This document shows positions 17,813-26,711 of a DNA stretch of 64,000 nucleotides, one piece after another. How positions within the stretch are numbered: position 1 is the first letter of the stretch; each line of letters starts with the position of its first letter. The notes beneath the pieces are model-generated. The model made no database searches. It saw only the letters and a program-made list of their open reading frames with translations, and was not told the DNA's origin. A program made the position numbers and the translations under genes. This stretch comes from Lewinellaceae bacterium (GTDB lineage: Bacteria > Bacteroidota > Bacteroidia > Chitinophagales > Saprospiraceae): positions 1 to 64,000 of the forward strand of contig JACJYB010000001.1 in NCBI GenBank assembly GCA_020636355.1. Direction: 5' to 3'.

Positions 17813-18493
17813 TTAGAAACGCAGATCTTCAACGTGCGCACCCGGATATTTGTTGACATCCATCTGGAAGAAGTTGGCAGTAATCTGCTGATTCGGTTTC
17901 AGGGTGGTCAGCTGAAGGGACATCCTGACGCCGTCGCGATAGAATAACTCCAATGCTCTGGGAATGCTCTGGGGATCAAGGCTTAACCGCGCCTTGGAGA
18001 CTTCTTCGTCACGAATTTTTGATTTGAACTCGATCAGGTCCAGGGTTTGGCCATGGTCTTTGACCTGGTCTACCAATGCAAAAAAGTAGCTTTGATCGTC
18101 GTAGATCTTCAGCCAGTCCAGCGGGGTGGCGTAACCCTCTTCCTGAACATCTGCGGCATCCTGGATCTGGATTTCATTGGCATCGCGCAGGTAGCTCCAC
18201 ATGGACTTGCCATCGCAAACCAGGGTGCGGTCGGGGAGTTCCAAACGGTATTTGGCACCCTGTTGATAGAGTTTGCCCGTTTGTTTGCTTTGAGTTTGAT
18301 CCGGCATGGTCGTCGTCATCACAAAGTCGACCGTAACATCCGTCCACTGATCCATTTTGTCTTTGGTCATTTGCAGTAGATTGACTGCGCGGGAATCGGA
18401 AACTTCAAGGTCTGCACTGCGTGGGGTCTGAGCCCAGGCCAGGCTTCCTGCAAAGATGAACAACCACGTACAAATTGAACCACGAACCTTCAT
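17813..18493 (-). CDS. LolA-like outer membrane lipoprotein carrier protein
   Basis: About 226 residues with a signal peptide (MKVRGSICTWLFIFAGSLAWA). The fold signature is LolA-like: ADLEVSDSRAVNLLQMTKDKMDQWTDVTVDF, TGKLYQQGAKYRLELPDRTLVCDGKSMWSYL and the later ITANFFQMDVNKYPGA. LolA carries lipoproteins across the periplasm; Bacteroidota relatives next to ftsK are commonly annotated this way. The ATG at 18,493 is preferred over 18,502 because it begins the signal peptide. It lies 73 bases downstream of ftsK on the same strand, so co-transcription is likely. Confidence 0.85.
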   Translation of the reverse strand: MKVRGSICTWLFIFAGSLAWAQTPRSADLEVSDSRAVNLLQMTKDKMDQWTDVTVDFVMTTTMPDQTQSKQTGKLYQQGAKYRLELPDRTLVCDGKSMWSYLRDANEIQIQDAADVQEEGYATPLDWLKIYDDQSYFFALVDQVKDHGQTLDLIEFKSKIRDEEVSKARLSLDPQSIPRALELFYRDGVRMSLQLTTLKPNQQITANFFQMDVNKYPGAHVEDLRF

Positions 18494-18566
18494 GAAAAGC
18501 ATTTATACCAAGAACGATGACATTTCGTCATTAGTTTGATGGAAGCGTTAAAGTAGGGTTAAGCCC

Positions 18567-21041
18567 TTATTTTTTCTTTAATTCCTCCAATAAGTGTTCC
18601 AATTCCATTTCAGAGAAGACCAATACTTCGCGCGGCTTGCTGCCATCAGCAGCTCCTACGATGTTCAGCTGTTCCAGTTGATCCATAATACGTCCGGCAC
18701 GGTTATATCCCAGTTTCATCCGACGCTGGATCATAGATGTAGAGCCTAACTGGTTTTGAACGACCAATCTGGCTGCATCTTCAAACTGATCATCCAGTTC
18801 GTCCCAGGCCAGGCCAGATTCGCCGATCATGGCTTCTCCTTCTGGCTGGTATTCGGGCAGATAGAAAGGTTCGGAAAATCCGGGTTGGTCGTGGATATGG
18901 TCGAGTACGCGTTCTACCTCAGGGGTGTCTACGAAGGCACATTGCAGACGGATCATATCTCCTCCGACATTCAGCAGCATGTCTCCTCGCCCGATCAATT
19001 GTTCAGCACCGCCCCGGTCCAGGATGGTCCGGCTGTCAATCTTGCTGGTCACCTTAAATCCGATCCGAGCCGGGAAATTGGCCTTGATGATACCGGTGAT
19101 GATGTTAACCGAAGGCCGCTGAGTGGCAATAATCAGGTGAATGCCTACCGCCCGGGCCAGCTGTGCGAGACGACCGATCGGCAATTCAATTTCTTTACCG
19201 GCAGTCATGATCAGGTCAGCAAATTCGTCGATCACCAGGATGATGAATGGCAGGAATTTGTGTCCGTTCTCTGGATTCAGTTCCCGGCGACGGTATTTGG
19301 CGTTGTATTCCTTGATGTTACGGGCGCGACCTTTCTTCAACAGGTCATAGCGCGTATCCATTTCAATGCATAAGGAGTTCAGGATGTTGATCACCTTGCT
19401 GGTCTCGGTGGTGATTGCTTCCTTGGCGTCCGGCAAGAAGGCCAGATAGTGTTCTTTTAGTTTGCTGTAGGGGAAAAGTTCCACTTTTTTCGGGTCAATC
19501 AGGACTAGTTTGACCTCACTGGGATGCTTCTTGTACAAAAGAGACATCAGGACGGTATTGATACCGACCGATTTACCCTGACCCGTTGCACCGGCAATCA
19601 GCAGGTGAGGCATTTTGGCCAGGTCAGCAACAAATACTTCATTGGCAATGGTCTTACCCAAAGCCACCGGAAGTTCCATTTTACTATCGTGGTATTTATC
19701 CGAAGCCAGTACTTCGCGCAGGCTGACGACTTGTTTCTTTTTATTGGGTACCTCAATACCGATGGTCCCTTTGCCAGGAATCGGAGCGATGATGCGGATA
19801 CCCAGGGCACTTAGGCTTAGAGCAATGTCATCTTCCAGGTTTTTGATTCTGGAAATCCGCACGCCTGGGGCCGGAACGATCTCGTAGAGGGTCACCGTAG
19901 GGCCGATGGTGGCCCGGATCTTGGTAATTTCAATCTTGTAATTCAATAGGGTAGAGATGATCTGGTCTTTATTGGCTTCCAGTTCCGCACGGTCAATTTC
20001 TACTTTCTCTTCACTGTAGTCATCGAGGAGCTCCAGCGTAGGAAATTTAAAACTGCGCAATTCATCCTGAGGGTCAACCGGGACATTCAGACCGATGTGT
20101 TCGCCATGCTGATGCGATCCCATCTCCACCGGTAGTGGCTGATGTTCGGCGCTTTCCTGGATCTCCAACTCGGTATCACTGGTCAAATCTTCAGGAGCCG
20201 GAGTGGTACCCTGGGGTTCAATCATTTCAAAGTCCACGTCGTCGTCCAGGGATTCTTCCCCATTGGCAAGCTGGGCAGCGTCAGGGACCACGAATTCCAT
20301 TTGACCAAATTTATTGAAGCGGGCAAGGGATTGTTCGTCTTCTTCCGGCTCGATTTGATTGCTGCCGGGCTTGGTATAATAACTGGGTTTTAAGGGTACA
20401 TTTTCGGTGACGGCGCCCACGCCTACAGCTATGGGAGATCTGGTGAAAGGCCATAATTTTTGCCAGGGTATTTGGGCATCTGAAAAATTCGGATTGATCG
20501 ACCAGATGATGATGATGATAACGGTAAGCAATAACAGGGCATAAAGGCCGACCTCACCGATAAAATTGCTAACCCAATACGTCAGTCCTTCGCCGATGGT
20601 ACCTCCCCAGGGGAAAGCCGTTTTCAGGAAAAAAGCTTCAAAAAAGACCGACAGATAGATCATCAATCCCATGAGATAGGCAAAATGGTAGGTCAGGCTG
20701 TGTTCTTTTTTTCCGCGCAGAAGAAACCAGCCGAGTTTATACAAGAAAGGAAGCAGGAGGAAGGAAGACATCCCGAAGCCCCAGTAGATGAAAAAGTTGG
20801 AGAGGACGGCGCCCATACGTCCGCACCAATTCTGCATGACGAGATTGTTATCCCAAAGGGTCTGCCAGGAAAAGTGAAATACCTGATCCTGATCGGCACG
20901 CCAGTTAAAAACGTAGGAGATCAAAGCCAGAGCCAGGTAGGCGGTAAAGAACAGTACAACGATGCCGCCGATCTTGCGGTATCGCTCCTTCTTTTGGGTT
21001 TTGGTAATGGGCTGTTTTTTCTTTTTGTTCTTGGACGCCAT
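18567..21041 (-). CDS. ftsK: DNA translocase FtsK/SpoIIIE
   Basis: 824 residues. Membrane-anchored ATPase that pumps chromosomal DNA at the division septum. After a basic start (MASKNKKKKQP) there are four or five membrane segments to residue ~200, an acidic linker (~200-370), the alpha/beta motor with P-loop GATGQGKSVG near residue 484 and Walker B ILVIDEFADLI, and the C-terminal winged-helix gamma domain (STSMIQRRMKLGYNRAGRIMDQLE) that reads KOPS-like sequences. The ATG at 21,041 is chosen because it is the normal N-terminus; the frame is open for 79 codons further upstream. A -7 promoter match lies 49 bases upstream. Confidence 0.96.
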   Translation of the reverse strand: MASKNKKKKQPITKTQKKERYRKIGGIVVLFFTAYLALALISYVFNWRADQDQVFHFSWQTLWDNNLVMQNWCGRMGAVLSNFFIYWGFGMSSFLLLPFLYKLGWFLLRGKKEHSLTYHFAYLMGLMIYLSVFFEAFFLKTAFPWGGTIGEGLTYWVSNFIGEVGLYALLLLTVIIIIIWSINPNFSDAQIPWQKLWPFTRSPIAVGVGAVTENVPLKPSYYTKPGSNQIEPEEDEQSLARFNKFGQMEFVVPDAAQLANGEESLDDDVDFEMIEPQGTTPAPEDLTSDTELEIQESAEHQPLPVEMGSHQHGEHIGLNVPVDPQDELRSFKFPTLELLDDYSEEKVEIDRAELEANKDQIISTLLNYKIEITKIRATIGPTVTLYEIVPAPGVRISRIKNLEDDIALSLSALGIRIIAPIPGKGTIGIEVPNKKKQVVSLREVLASDKYHDSKMELPVALGKTIANEVFVADLAKMPHLLIAGATGQGKSVGINTVLMSLLYKKHPSEVKLVLIDPKKVELFPYSKLKEHYLAFLPDAKEAITTETSKVINILNSLCIEMDTRYDLLKKGRARNIKEYNAKYRRRELNPENGHKFLPFIILVIDEFADLIMTAGKEIELPIGRLAQLARAVGIHLIIATQRPSVNIITGIIKANFPARIGFKVTSKIDSRTILDRGGAEQLIGRGDMLLNVGGDMIRLQCAFVDTPEVERVLDHIHDQPGFSEPFYLPEYQPEGEAMIGESGLAWDELDDQFEDAARLVVQNQLGSTSMIQRRMKLGYNRAGRIMDQLEQLNIVGAADGSKPREVLVFSEMELEHLLEELKKK

Positions 21042-21427
21042 GGGATTGAAACAATTAGATATTAAGAATATTTTTAATGCATCTCCACGCAAATATAGAA
21101 TTATACATATAAAGAAAAAATGTAATGTGAATTTTTTTTCGGGAAATCGATCCGACGTCCGGATCCCTGGGCAATTTCGCTCGTGGTAACACTTCACGAT
21201 CAGCACGGAGTTTATTCCATTCCTGATGTTATGATTCTTCCTACGGACTTTATCCGCTGTAGCCAAGCGCTTGGGCAAAAGACTGTCAACACTTTCCCGC
21301 TACGCCTGGGCCGCACAAATGTCCATCTTCAATAGCTGTGTACCGGCACAATGGTGGAACAGACTCAATTTTAGTTTTTGTCAAAGAGCCTGTAACTTTC
21401 CATCCAGCTAATCCGTAATTAGGTTGT
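21042..21427. other. Divergent intergenic region between ftsK and the ECF sigma operon
   Basis: This 386-base stretch should hold promoters for both directions. A minus-strand TATATTTG (21,090-21,097) suits ftsK. I saw no RNA gene or open frame with support. The plus-strand promoter of the sigma operon was not identified with confidence. Confidence 0.5.
21090..21097 (-). promoter_or_regulatory. Bacteroidota -7 promoter element for ftsK
   Basis: Minus-strand TATATTTG matches TAnnTTTG exactly, 49 bases before the ftsK ATG. The -33 position is only T-rich. Confidence 0.42.
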
Positions 21428-21916
21428 ATGAATGCCAAAGAATACAATCAATGTGTTGAAGACTATGCTGATGCGCTGTACCGATACGTGCATCGGGGCT
21501 TCAGGCACCTTGACGATGCGCAGGACATCGTGCAGCATTGTTTCGAGAAATTATGGATGAAGCGGGAACAGATCGGCCTACCGGAAGCGAAAGCATTCCT
21601 ATACGTAAGTGCCCGTAATGCATCCATTGACGACTGGAGAAAAAATCATCGCGTCGTTTCTTTTGACACCCATACGCCGCAGGAATCGGGTTATGAACCG
21701 GATGAAGTTTTTGAAACGATGGATTTTGCCCGGGAATGCCTGCAACATTTGCCAGAAATGCAACGAAGCATTTTTTTACTGAGAGAGTACGAAGGACATG
21801 CGTATGAAGAAATTGCGGAACAACTGGAACTGACGCTAAGTCAGGTGAAGGTGAATTTGTTCCGTGCGCGGAAAAAGATCCATGAATTTATGCAAGAAAA
21901 AAAGATCGTGTTATGA
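21428..21916 (+). CDS. ECF-type RNA polymerase sigma factor
   Basis: A 162-residue sigma-70 family protein. Region 2 is YRYVHRGFRHLDDAQDIVQHCFEKLWMKR followed by AFLYVSARNASIDDWRK; region 4 is LQHLPEMQRSIFLLREYEGHAYEEIAEQLELTLSQVKVNLFRARKKI. It should direct RNA polymerase to a small regulon. Its stop overlaps the start of the next gene (ATGA, 4 bases), and that gene encodes a membrane protein of anti-sigma layout, so the pair is probably a sigma/regulator unit. Confidence 0.93.
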   Translation: MNAKEYNQCVEDYADALYRYVHRGFRHLDDAQDIVQHCFEKLWMKREQIGLPEAKAFLYVSARNASIDDWRKNHRVVSFDTHTPQESGYEPDEVFETMDFARECLQHLPEMQRSIFLLREYEGHAYEEIAEQLELTLSQVKVNLFRARKKIHEFMQEKKIVL

Positions 21917-22839
21917 CCATCAATCGCCTGAATTATGAAAAATACGCCATCGATTACCTGGATGGCACCCTGTCTACGGACCTGCGCGAAGAAATGATGG
22001 CTTTTCTAAACGCTCATCCGGATATCAGAGAGGAAGTGGAGTGGCAACAACAGTTTACTGCTCCGGTACTGACGGCAATCAGCCATCCGGATAAAAGCAA
22101 GTTACTGAAATCGGAACCTGTAATCCGGCAGCTCAAACCCATCTACTGGATAGCGGCGGCAGCTTCTGTTCTCATGTTGATCGCCTTTGGTTTATTCTGG
22201 AAGCCACAACAGGATAATCATCCCATGGCCTCCGGGGACAAGCAAATTGCACCGGCATCCGAAGCATCCAAACAAATTGCCGAACAGCAGGAAGAGCCTG
22301 GTCAGCAAATTGCGGAGACACCAACATTTAAACAGGATTTGGTCGAAAGCCCCGCTGCGACAACTTCCGCCGAAAGCAATCCAATAAAGCAGCAGGATTT
22401 CTCAAGTCCCAAAACCAAACCCAGGCGCTCATCGGTCCAGGTAGCCCAGCATTCCTCTGATTTGCCATCGATTCCGGAGACACCCAACCGCGAAAGTGAA
22501 TCGGTGATCACCGATCAGCCTGATCGCGAAATAGCCTTGCTTGAGACCACTCCAACGATAGATGAAGCCCTGGCACAAACCGAAACAGCTACCCGGGAAA
22601 CTGCATTTATCGCATTGCCAAACCCGATTGAGACCCTGCCCACCCCGGAAGAAATTAATCCCATTGCCGAATCTGCTGTTGCATTGAGTGCACCGGTGTC
22701 GCAGTCAGAGGGCCGCAATCGACTCAATATTCTCAAACGTATGTTGCGCCCGGAAGCCTTCGCAGGAGCGGATGAATCCTTCTCCATCAGAGAATCGGTC
22801 ATCCCCGAAGCTTTCGCCGGTCTATTTTCCAAAGATTAA
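21913..22839 (+). CDS. Single-pass membrane protein, probable anti-sigma factor
   Basis: 308 residues: a ~75-residue acidic cytoplasmic part beginning MTINRLNYEKYAIDYLDGTLS (the YLDGTL pattern is typical of zf-HC2-like or Bacteroidota anti-sigma N-termini, though no zinc His/Cys set is seen), one membrane segment (IYWIAAAASVLMLIAFGLFW, ~79-98), then ~200 low-complexity periplasmic residues rich in Pro, Glu, Thr and Ala. Function is inferred from coupling to the sigma gene. A repeated AEAFAG-like element (PEAFAGADES, PEAFAGLFS) ends the protein. Confidence 0.7.
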   Translation: MTINRLNYEKYAIDYLDGTLSTDLREEMMAFLNAHPDIREEVEWQQQFTAPVLTAISHPDKSKLLKSEPVIRQLKPIYWIAAAASVLMLIAFGLFWKPQQDNHPMASGDKQIAPASEASKQIAEQQEEPGQQIAETPTFKQDLVESPAATTSAESNPIKQQDFSSPKTKPRRSSVQVAQHSSDLPSIPETPNRESESVITDQPDREIALLETTPTIDEALAQTETATRETAFIALPNPIETLPTPEEINPIAESAVALSAPVSQSEGRNRLNILKRMLRPEAFAGADESFSIRESVIPEAFAGLFSKD

Positions 22840-22851
22840 AAAAACCTGATC

Positions 22852-23676
22852 ATGAAATTATCATTCAAAATCATTCTGACTTCGGTGGTCTTAACGGCTT
22901 GGTGCACCTTAGCGGTTGCTCAGCAGGACTCGATGTCGCATACACCCCGCTACCGTACTGATCATTATGAAGCCGATACCATGTACAGCCATTCGATGGA
23001 ATCGGATTCCAGGACGACAGTTTATCATCGCAGCAGATACCGGCATGACCCGATCAAAACCCGGTGGTTCTTATTAGACATCGGGGTCGGGTCCTACGTG
23101 GAAGATGTACCCTTGTATCTGGATAACGGCCTCAATCCGTTTGACCAGGATCTGGGTAGAAGTACTAACCTTCAGATTCACCTCTACCAGCAACGGATCA
23201 ACTTGGCCGGAGGAGTACTGAATCTTTTGCACGGGCTGGAATTTAATATCCAGGAATATGCTTTCGCCAATCCGGTGAGTCTGGTTCCCAATCAACCGGA
23301 GTTAACCATAAATCTCGATGATGGCGTTTCTTACCGCAAGAACCGGTTGCAGATGACCTATCTGACGCTGCCGATCATGCTAAATATCGAGACCAACCCC
23401 AACCATCATCATCGCTCATTTCGGATCAGTGCAGGCGTATATGGCGGCCTGCGGCTGAACTCAAATCTCAAGCAGAAAAGTGGAGCTTACGGCAAAGAAA
23501 AGATTCGTGATGATTTTAACCTGAATAAATACCAGTATGGGCTGCGGGGACAGATTGGCTTTGGCCCGATCAACCTGTACGGTACACTAAATATGTCACC
23601 CCTGTTTGATGAAAACCAGGATGCCGGCGCGAAATTGTATCCTTTTGCCATCGGGATTTCGCTGGTACCATTCTAA
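22852..23676 (+). CDS. Exported protein, probable outer-membrane beta-barrel
   Basis: 274 residues with a signal peptide (MKLSFKIILTSVVLTAWCTLAVAQ). The mature part alternates polar and hydrophobic residues with many Tyr/Leu/Gly, for example TYLTLPIMLNIETN, FRISAGVYGGLRLNSNLK, YQYGLRGQIGFGPINLYG, and ends in Phe (IGISLVPF), all typical of PorT-like small barrels. It follows the anti-sigma-like gene by 12 bases and shares its transcript. No specific family is recognised; a target or sensor of the sigma system is possible. Confidence 0.7.
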   Translation: MKLSFKIILTSVVLTAWCTLAVAQQDSMSHTPRYRTDHYEADTMYSHSMESDSRTTVYHRSRYRHDPIKTRWFLLDIGVGSYVEDVPLYLDNGLNPFDQDLGRSTNLQIHLYQQRINLAGGVLNLLHGLEFNIQEYAFANPVSLVPNQPELTINLDDGVSYRKNRLQMTYLTLPIMLNIETNPNHHHRSFRISAGVYGGLRLNSNLKQKSGAYGKEKIRDDFNLNKYQYGLRGQIGFGPINLYGTLNMSPLFDENQDAGAKLYPFAIGISLVPF

Positions 23677-23700
23677 GCATAGTTAACCCATGAGAAAATG

Positions 23701-23740
23701 AAAGAGGCGCTGGACTTCATCCGGTGCCTCTTTTATTTTT
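23701..23740 (+). terminator. Rho-independent terminator after the sigma operon
   Basis: Stem AAAGAGGC / GCCTCTTT with inner GGA/TCC pairing, followed by a T-rich run. It separates the sigma operon from the convergent acyl-CoA dehydrogenase gene. Confidence 0.8.
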
Positions 23741-23782
23741 CTCAAATTGCCTACTATTCTTGCCTTTGCAGGGCACGGCCTT

Positions 23783-24973
23783 TTACGAAAAAGCATTTAA
23801 CCCGGTCACATCATATCCGGTAATCAACAGGTGAATGTCGTGCGTACCCTCATAAGTAAGCACAGTTTCCAGGTTCATCATATGTCGCATGACCGGATAT
23901 TCATTGGTAATCCCCATCCCTCCATGAATCTGCCGGGCTTCACGGGCGATGGTCAGGGCGGTATGTACGTTATTGCGCTTCGCCATGGAGATTTGCGCAG
24001 GGGAGGCTTTGCCTTTGTTGGCGAGTGTGCCTAGCCGCCAGGTGAGCAACTGAGCCTTGGTGATCTCTGTGATCATTTCGGCTAATTTTTTCTGCGTTAA
24101 TTGAAACTGGCCGATGGGCCGGTCAAATTGGATGCGCTCCTGGCTGTACCGCAATGCGGAATCGTAGCAATCCAGCGCTGCGCCGAGTGCTCCCCAGGCG
24201 ATGCCATAGCGAGCCTTGGACAAGCAGGATAGCGGACCTTTCATGCCGCGGATTTCCGGGAAGACCTGGGATTTTGGCACCCGTACATCCTCAAAGATTA
24301 ACTCGCCGGTGATGGAAGCGCGCAGCGACCATTTACCATGAATCTCCGGGGCCGAGAAACCGGGGCTGCCCGCTTCAACCACCATGCCGCGAACGACGCC
24401 TTCTTCATCTTTTGCCCAAACCACTGCCAGATCGGCAACCGGTGAGTTGGTGATCCACATTTTGGCGCCGTTGAGGATGTAGGCGTCGCCATCATCCTTA
24501 ATATTGGTAACCATCCCGGCAGGGTTGGAGCCGTAATCCGGTTCGGTCAGACCAAAGCAGCCAATGAAATCGCCGGAACCCAATTTAGGCAGGTACTTTT
24601 TGCGCTGTTCTCCACTGCCAAAGCGAAAGATCGGATACATGACCAGAGAGCCCTGCACGGAAGCCATCGACCGGATCCCAGAATCACCCCGTTCCAATTC
24701 CTGCATGATGACTCCATAAGCCATTTCATCCATGCCGCCACCCCCATATTCAACCGGGAGGCTGGGGCCGAAAGCGCCGATCTCAGCCAGGCCTTTGAAC
24801 AGATGGGTAGGGCATTCGGCACGATCGGCATAGTCTTCAATAATCGGAGTTACTTCTGATTTGACCCAATCCCGGACCGCGGCCCTGGCCAGCAGGTGCT
24901 CTTCATCCAGTAACTCATCCATCAGGTAGTAGTCGTGATGCTGGTATTTATCGACTCGGTTAGCGCTTTTCAT
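23783..24973 (-). CDS. Acyl-CoA dehydrogenase, glutaryl-CoA dehydrogenase type
   Basis: 396-residue FAD enzyme that oxidises an acyl-CoA; glutaryl-CoA dehydrogenase also decarboxylates to crotonyl-CoA in lysine/tryptophan breakdown. Seen: CFGLTEPDYGSNP and KMWITNSPVADLAVVWAK (FAD and substrate loops), ARYGIAWGALGAALDCYD, RPIGQFQLTQKKLAEM, and TYEGTHDIHLLITG with the catalytic Glu of this subfamily. The ATG at 24,973 is chosen; the frame continues upstream through repeat DNA. The glutaryl preference is from overall resemblance and is less certain than the family. Confidence 0.88.
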   Translation of the reverse strand: MKSANRVDKYQHHDYYLMDELLDEEHLLARAAVRDWVKSEVTPIIEDYADRAECPTHLFKGLAEIGAFGPSLPVEYGGGGMDEMAYGVIMQELERGDSGIRSMASVQGSLVMYPIFRFGSGEQRKKYLPKLGSGDFIGCFGLTEPDYGSNPAGMVTNIKDDGDAYILNGAKMWITNSPVADLAVVWAKDEEGVVRGMVVEAGSPGFSAPEIHGKWSLRASITGELIFEDVRVPKSQVFPEIRGMKGPLSCLSKARYGIAWGALGAALDCYDSALRYSQERIQFDRPIGQFQLTQKKLAEMITEITKAQLLTWRLGTLANKGKASPAQISMAKRNNVHTALTIAREARQIHGGMGITNEYPVMRHMMNLETVLTYEGTHDIHLLITGYDVTGLNAFS

Positions 24974-25016
24974 ATGTTGGACTATTTTGCCGGCAAAGGT
25001 AGGAGAAGCAGGGGAA

Positions 25017-25392
25017 ATGTTGAATGTTGAGGGTTGAATGTTGAATTGAAACTTCCGAAAAGTTGTGGATACCATTTGAGGTTTTAAACTAAGAGCCAGA
25101 GGCTCGACTTATGGTGTAGCTGGGGAAGGCATGGCAGACCAGATGGGAAATGTTGAATGTTGAGCCCACTCCGGAAATGCGAAAAACCTGATGTCATCTC
25201 GACCGAGACGCCTTAAAGCGTCGAGCGGAGAGATCTATTTGAAAATATGAAATATATAAATATCTAATAATCAAAATTATTTAGATTTCTCCGTTTCGGC
25301 TCATTCTTCGCCTACAGTCGAAATGACATTAGGTTTATTGAAATTGACTTTCCGGAGTGGGCTCAATGTTGAAGGTTGAATGTTGAATTGAA
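25017..25392. repeat. Nested inverted-repeat element between gcdH-like gene and folB
   Basis: An outer perfect inverted repeat of 18 bases (TTGAGCCCACTCCGGAAA at 25,160-25,177; its complement at 25,349-25,366) encloses an inner, imperfect inverted pair: TGTCATCTCGACCGAGACG...GGAGAGATCT (25,193-25,238) and AGATTTCTCCG...GTCGAAATGACAT (25,281-25,330). The inner right arm is a copy of the 94-bp repeat family at 1985-2455. The whole is flanked by direct copies of GGTTGAATGTTGAATTGAA (near 25,029 and 25,374). A GAGCCAGAGGCTC palindrome lies at about 25,090. No gene is present in this 460-base gap. Confidence 0.8.
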
Positions 25393-25434
25393 GGCTAATC
25401 CGATTAGATTTGCACTTCACAAAGCCATCATCAC

Positions 25435-25821
25435 ATGGGAACCATTGCCATCGAAGGCATGCAGTTTTATGCGTACCACGGATATTACAAAGAGGAGCGG
25501 AAGAAAGGAAATTATTTTGTAGTCGATGTTTATCTGGATCTTGATTTTACCAAGGCGGGGCGCGAAGATGGTATCCAGCACACCGTCAACTATGAAAAAG
25601 TATATAATCTCTGTGCGAGACGGATGGCGCGTACCCGAAAATTGCTGGAGGCTGTATGTGTCGAGCTGGCTGAGCTGGTTCACCGGAAGTATCCGGAAGT
25701 GAAGAAGACCCGCGTACGGATCTCCAAGCTGCATCCCCCGCTGGCCGGACCTTCCCAGCGCTTTTATGTCGAGCATAGTCTCAGAAGGAAAAAACCCAAA
25801 CGCAAAGATTTAAGTTTTTAA
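25435..25821 (+). CDS. folB: Dihydroneopterin aldolase
   Basis: 128 residues. Converts dihydroneopterin to hydroxymethyl-dihydropterin and glycolaldehyde in folate synthesis. It shows the FolB pattern: MGTIAIEGMQFYAYHGYYKEERKKGN (catalytic-site start with YHG), VDVYLDLDF, the conserved TVNYEKVYNLC, LLEAVCVELAELV and the C-terminal VRISKLHPPLAGPSQRFYVE with Lys for pterin binding. Length is normal. It begins about 70 bases after the inverted-repeat element and is followed by an unrelated lipoprotein gene. Confidence 0.93.
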   Translation: MGTIAIEGMQFYAYHGYYKEERKKGNYFVVDVYLDLDFTKAGREDGIQHTVNYEKVYNLCARRMARTRKLLEAVCVELAELVHRKYPEVKKTRVRISKLHPPLAGPSQRFYVEHSLRRKKPKRKDLSF

Positions 25822-25877
25822 TAACAAGCTTTTCCGCGCCTTGTGCGTCTTATATACAAATCGTCAACATCAAAACT

Positions 25878-26588
25878 ATGAAGAAAAAAACCATACTGCT
25901 GGCCTTGACGGCTTTCAGCCTGATGTCATGTGCTACCCTCAACGGCGTTTTGAGCCAGGCCGGCACCGTTCCCGTTACGTCCGAGGAAGTTGGTAAAGGA
26001 TTGAAGGAAGCTCTCACCGTAGGCATTAGCAAAGGAGCCGAGGCGCTCGCCAAAGTAGACGGCTATTATAAAAGCCCCTACAAGATTCTGATGCCCGAAG
26101 AAGCACGCACCATCGCCAACAAGCTCCGGGTGATTCCGGGATTCGCCGACTTTGAAGAACAGCTGACTGAAAAGCTGAACCGGGCTGCTGAAGATGCCGC
26201 ACAAAAAGCTAAACCCATCTTTGTGGATGCCATCACATCGATGACCATCGGCGATGCCTGGAATATCCTGAAAGGCCAGGACAATGCTGCCACCGTTTAC
26301 CTCAAGCAAGAAACTTACCAGCCACTGTACGATGCCTTTAAACCGGTTATCGTGAGCTCGCTGGAAAAGGTTAATGCCTTGTCCTACTGGGAATCTGCGG
26401 TCACCGCCTACAACAAGATTCCATTGGTCAAGAAGGTGAATCCCAAACTGGATGACTATGTGAATACCCAGGCACTGAACGGCTTGTTCAGCATGGTTGA
26501 AAAAGAAGAAAAAGAGATCCGCACCAATGTTGGTGCTCGTACCACCGATCTGTTGCGCCGCGTATTCGGCCAGCAGGGCCGCGGCTAG
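25878..26588 (+). CDS. DUF4197 family lipoprotein
   Basis: 236 residues with a lipoprotein signal (MKKKTILLALTAFSLMSC, Cys of LMSC). The mature part (VGKGLKEALTVGISKGAEALAKVDGYYKSPYKILMPEEARTIANKLRVIPGF and EKLNRAAEDAAQKAKPIFVDAITSMTIGDAWNIL) is the DUF4197 pattern: a mainly helical periplasmic protein of unknown function. A terminator lies 32 bases after the stop. Monocistronic as far as can be seen. Confidence 0.88.
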   Translation: MKKKTILLALTAFSLMSCATLNGVLSQAGTVPVTSEEVGKGLKEALTVGISKGAEALAKVDGYYKSPYKILMPEEARTIANKLRVIPGFADFEEQLTEKLNRAAEDAAQKAKPIFVDAITSMTIGDAWNILKGQDNAATVYLKQETYQPLYDAFKPVIVSSLEKVNALSYWESAVTAYNKIPLVKKVNPKLDDYVNTQALNGLFSMVEKEEKEIRTNVGARTTDLLRRVFGQQGRG

Positions 26589-26619
26589 GGTCGATTAAAA
26601 TAAAGTAGAACACAGTAGG

Positions 26620-26656
26620 AACAGTCGGTGTGGATTAGGTCAGACCGGCTGTTTTT
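26620..26656 (+). terminator. Rho-independent terminator after the DUF4197 gene
   Basis: Stem AACAGTCGGT / ACCGGCTGTT (10 pairs, one G-T), 14-base loop, followed by TTTGTTTG. Placed between the lipoprotein gene and the next promoter. Confidence 0.75.
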
Positions 26657-26684
26657 GTTTGGGGTAGTTTGAATATTATTGGCG

Positions 26685-26692
26685 TATATTTG
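26685..26692 (+). promoter_or_regulatory. Bacteroidota -7 promoter element
   Basis: TATATTTG matches TAnnTTTG exactly, 19 bases before the ATG at 26,712. A TTTG lies at 26,658-26,661 with a 23-base spacer, slightly longer than the usual 19-21. Confidence 0.5.
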
Positions 26693-26711
26693 TCCAACAA
26701 ACTCACTTTCC

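Noticed and set aside
21042..21427. RNA gene in the ftsK/sigma intergenic region
   Set aside because: No cloverleaf, conserved riboswitch core or terminator could be found in the sequence by eye.
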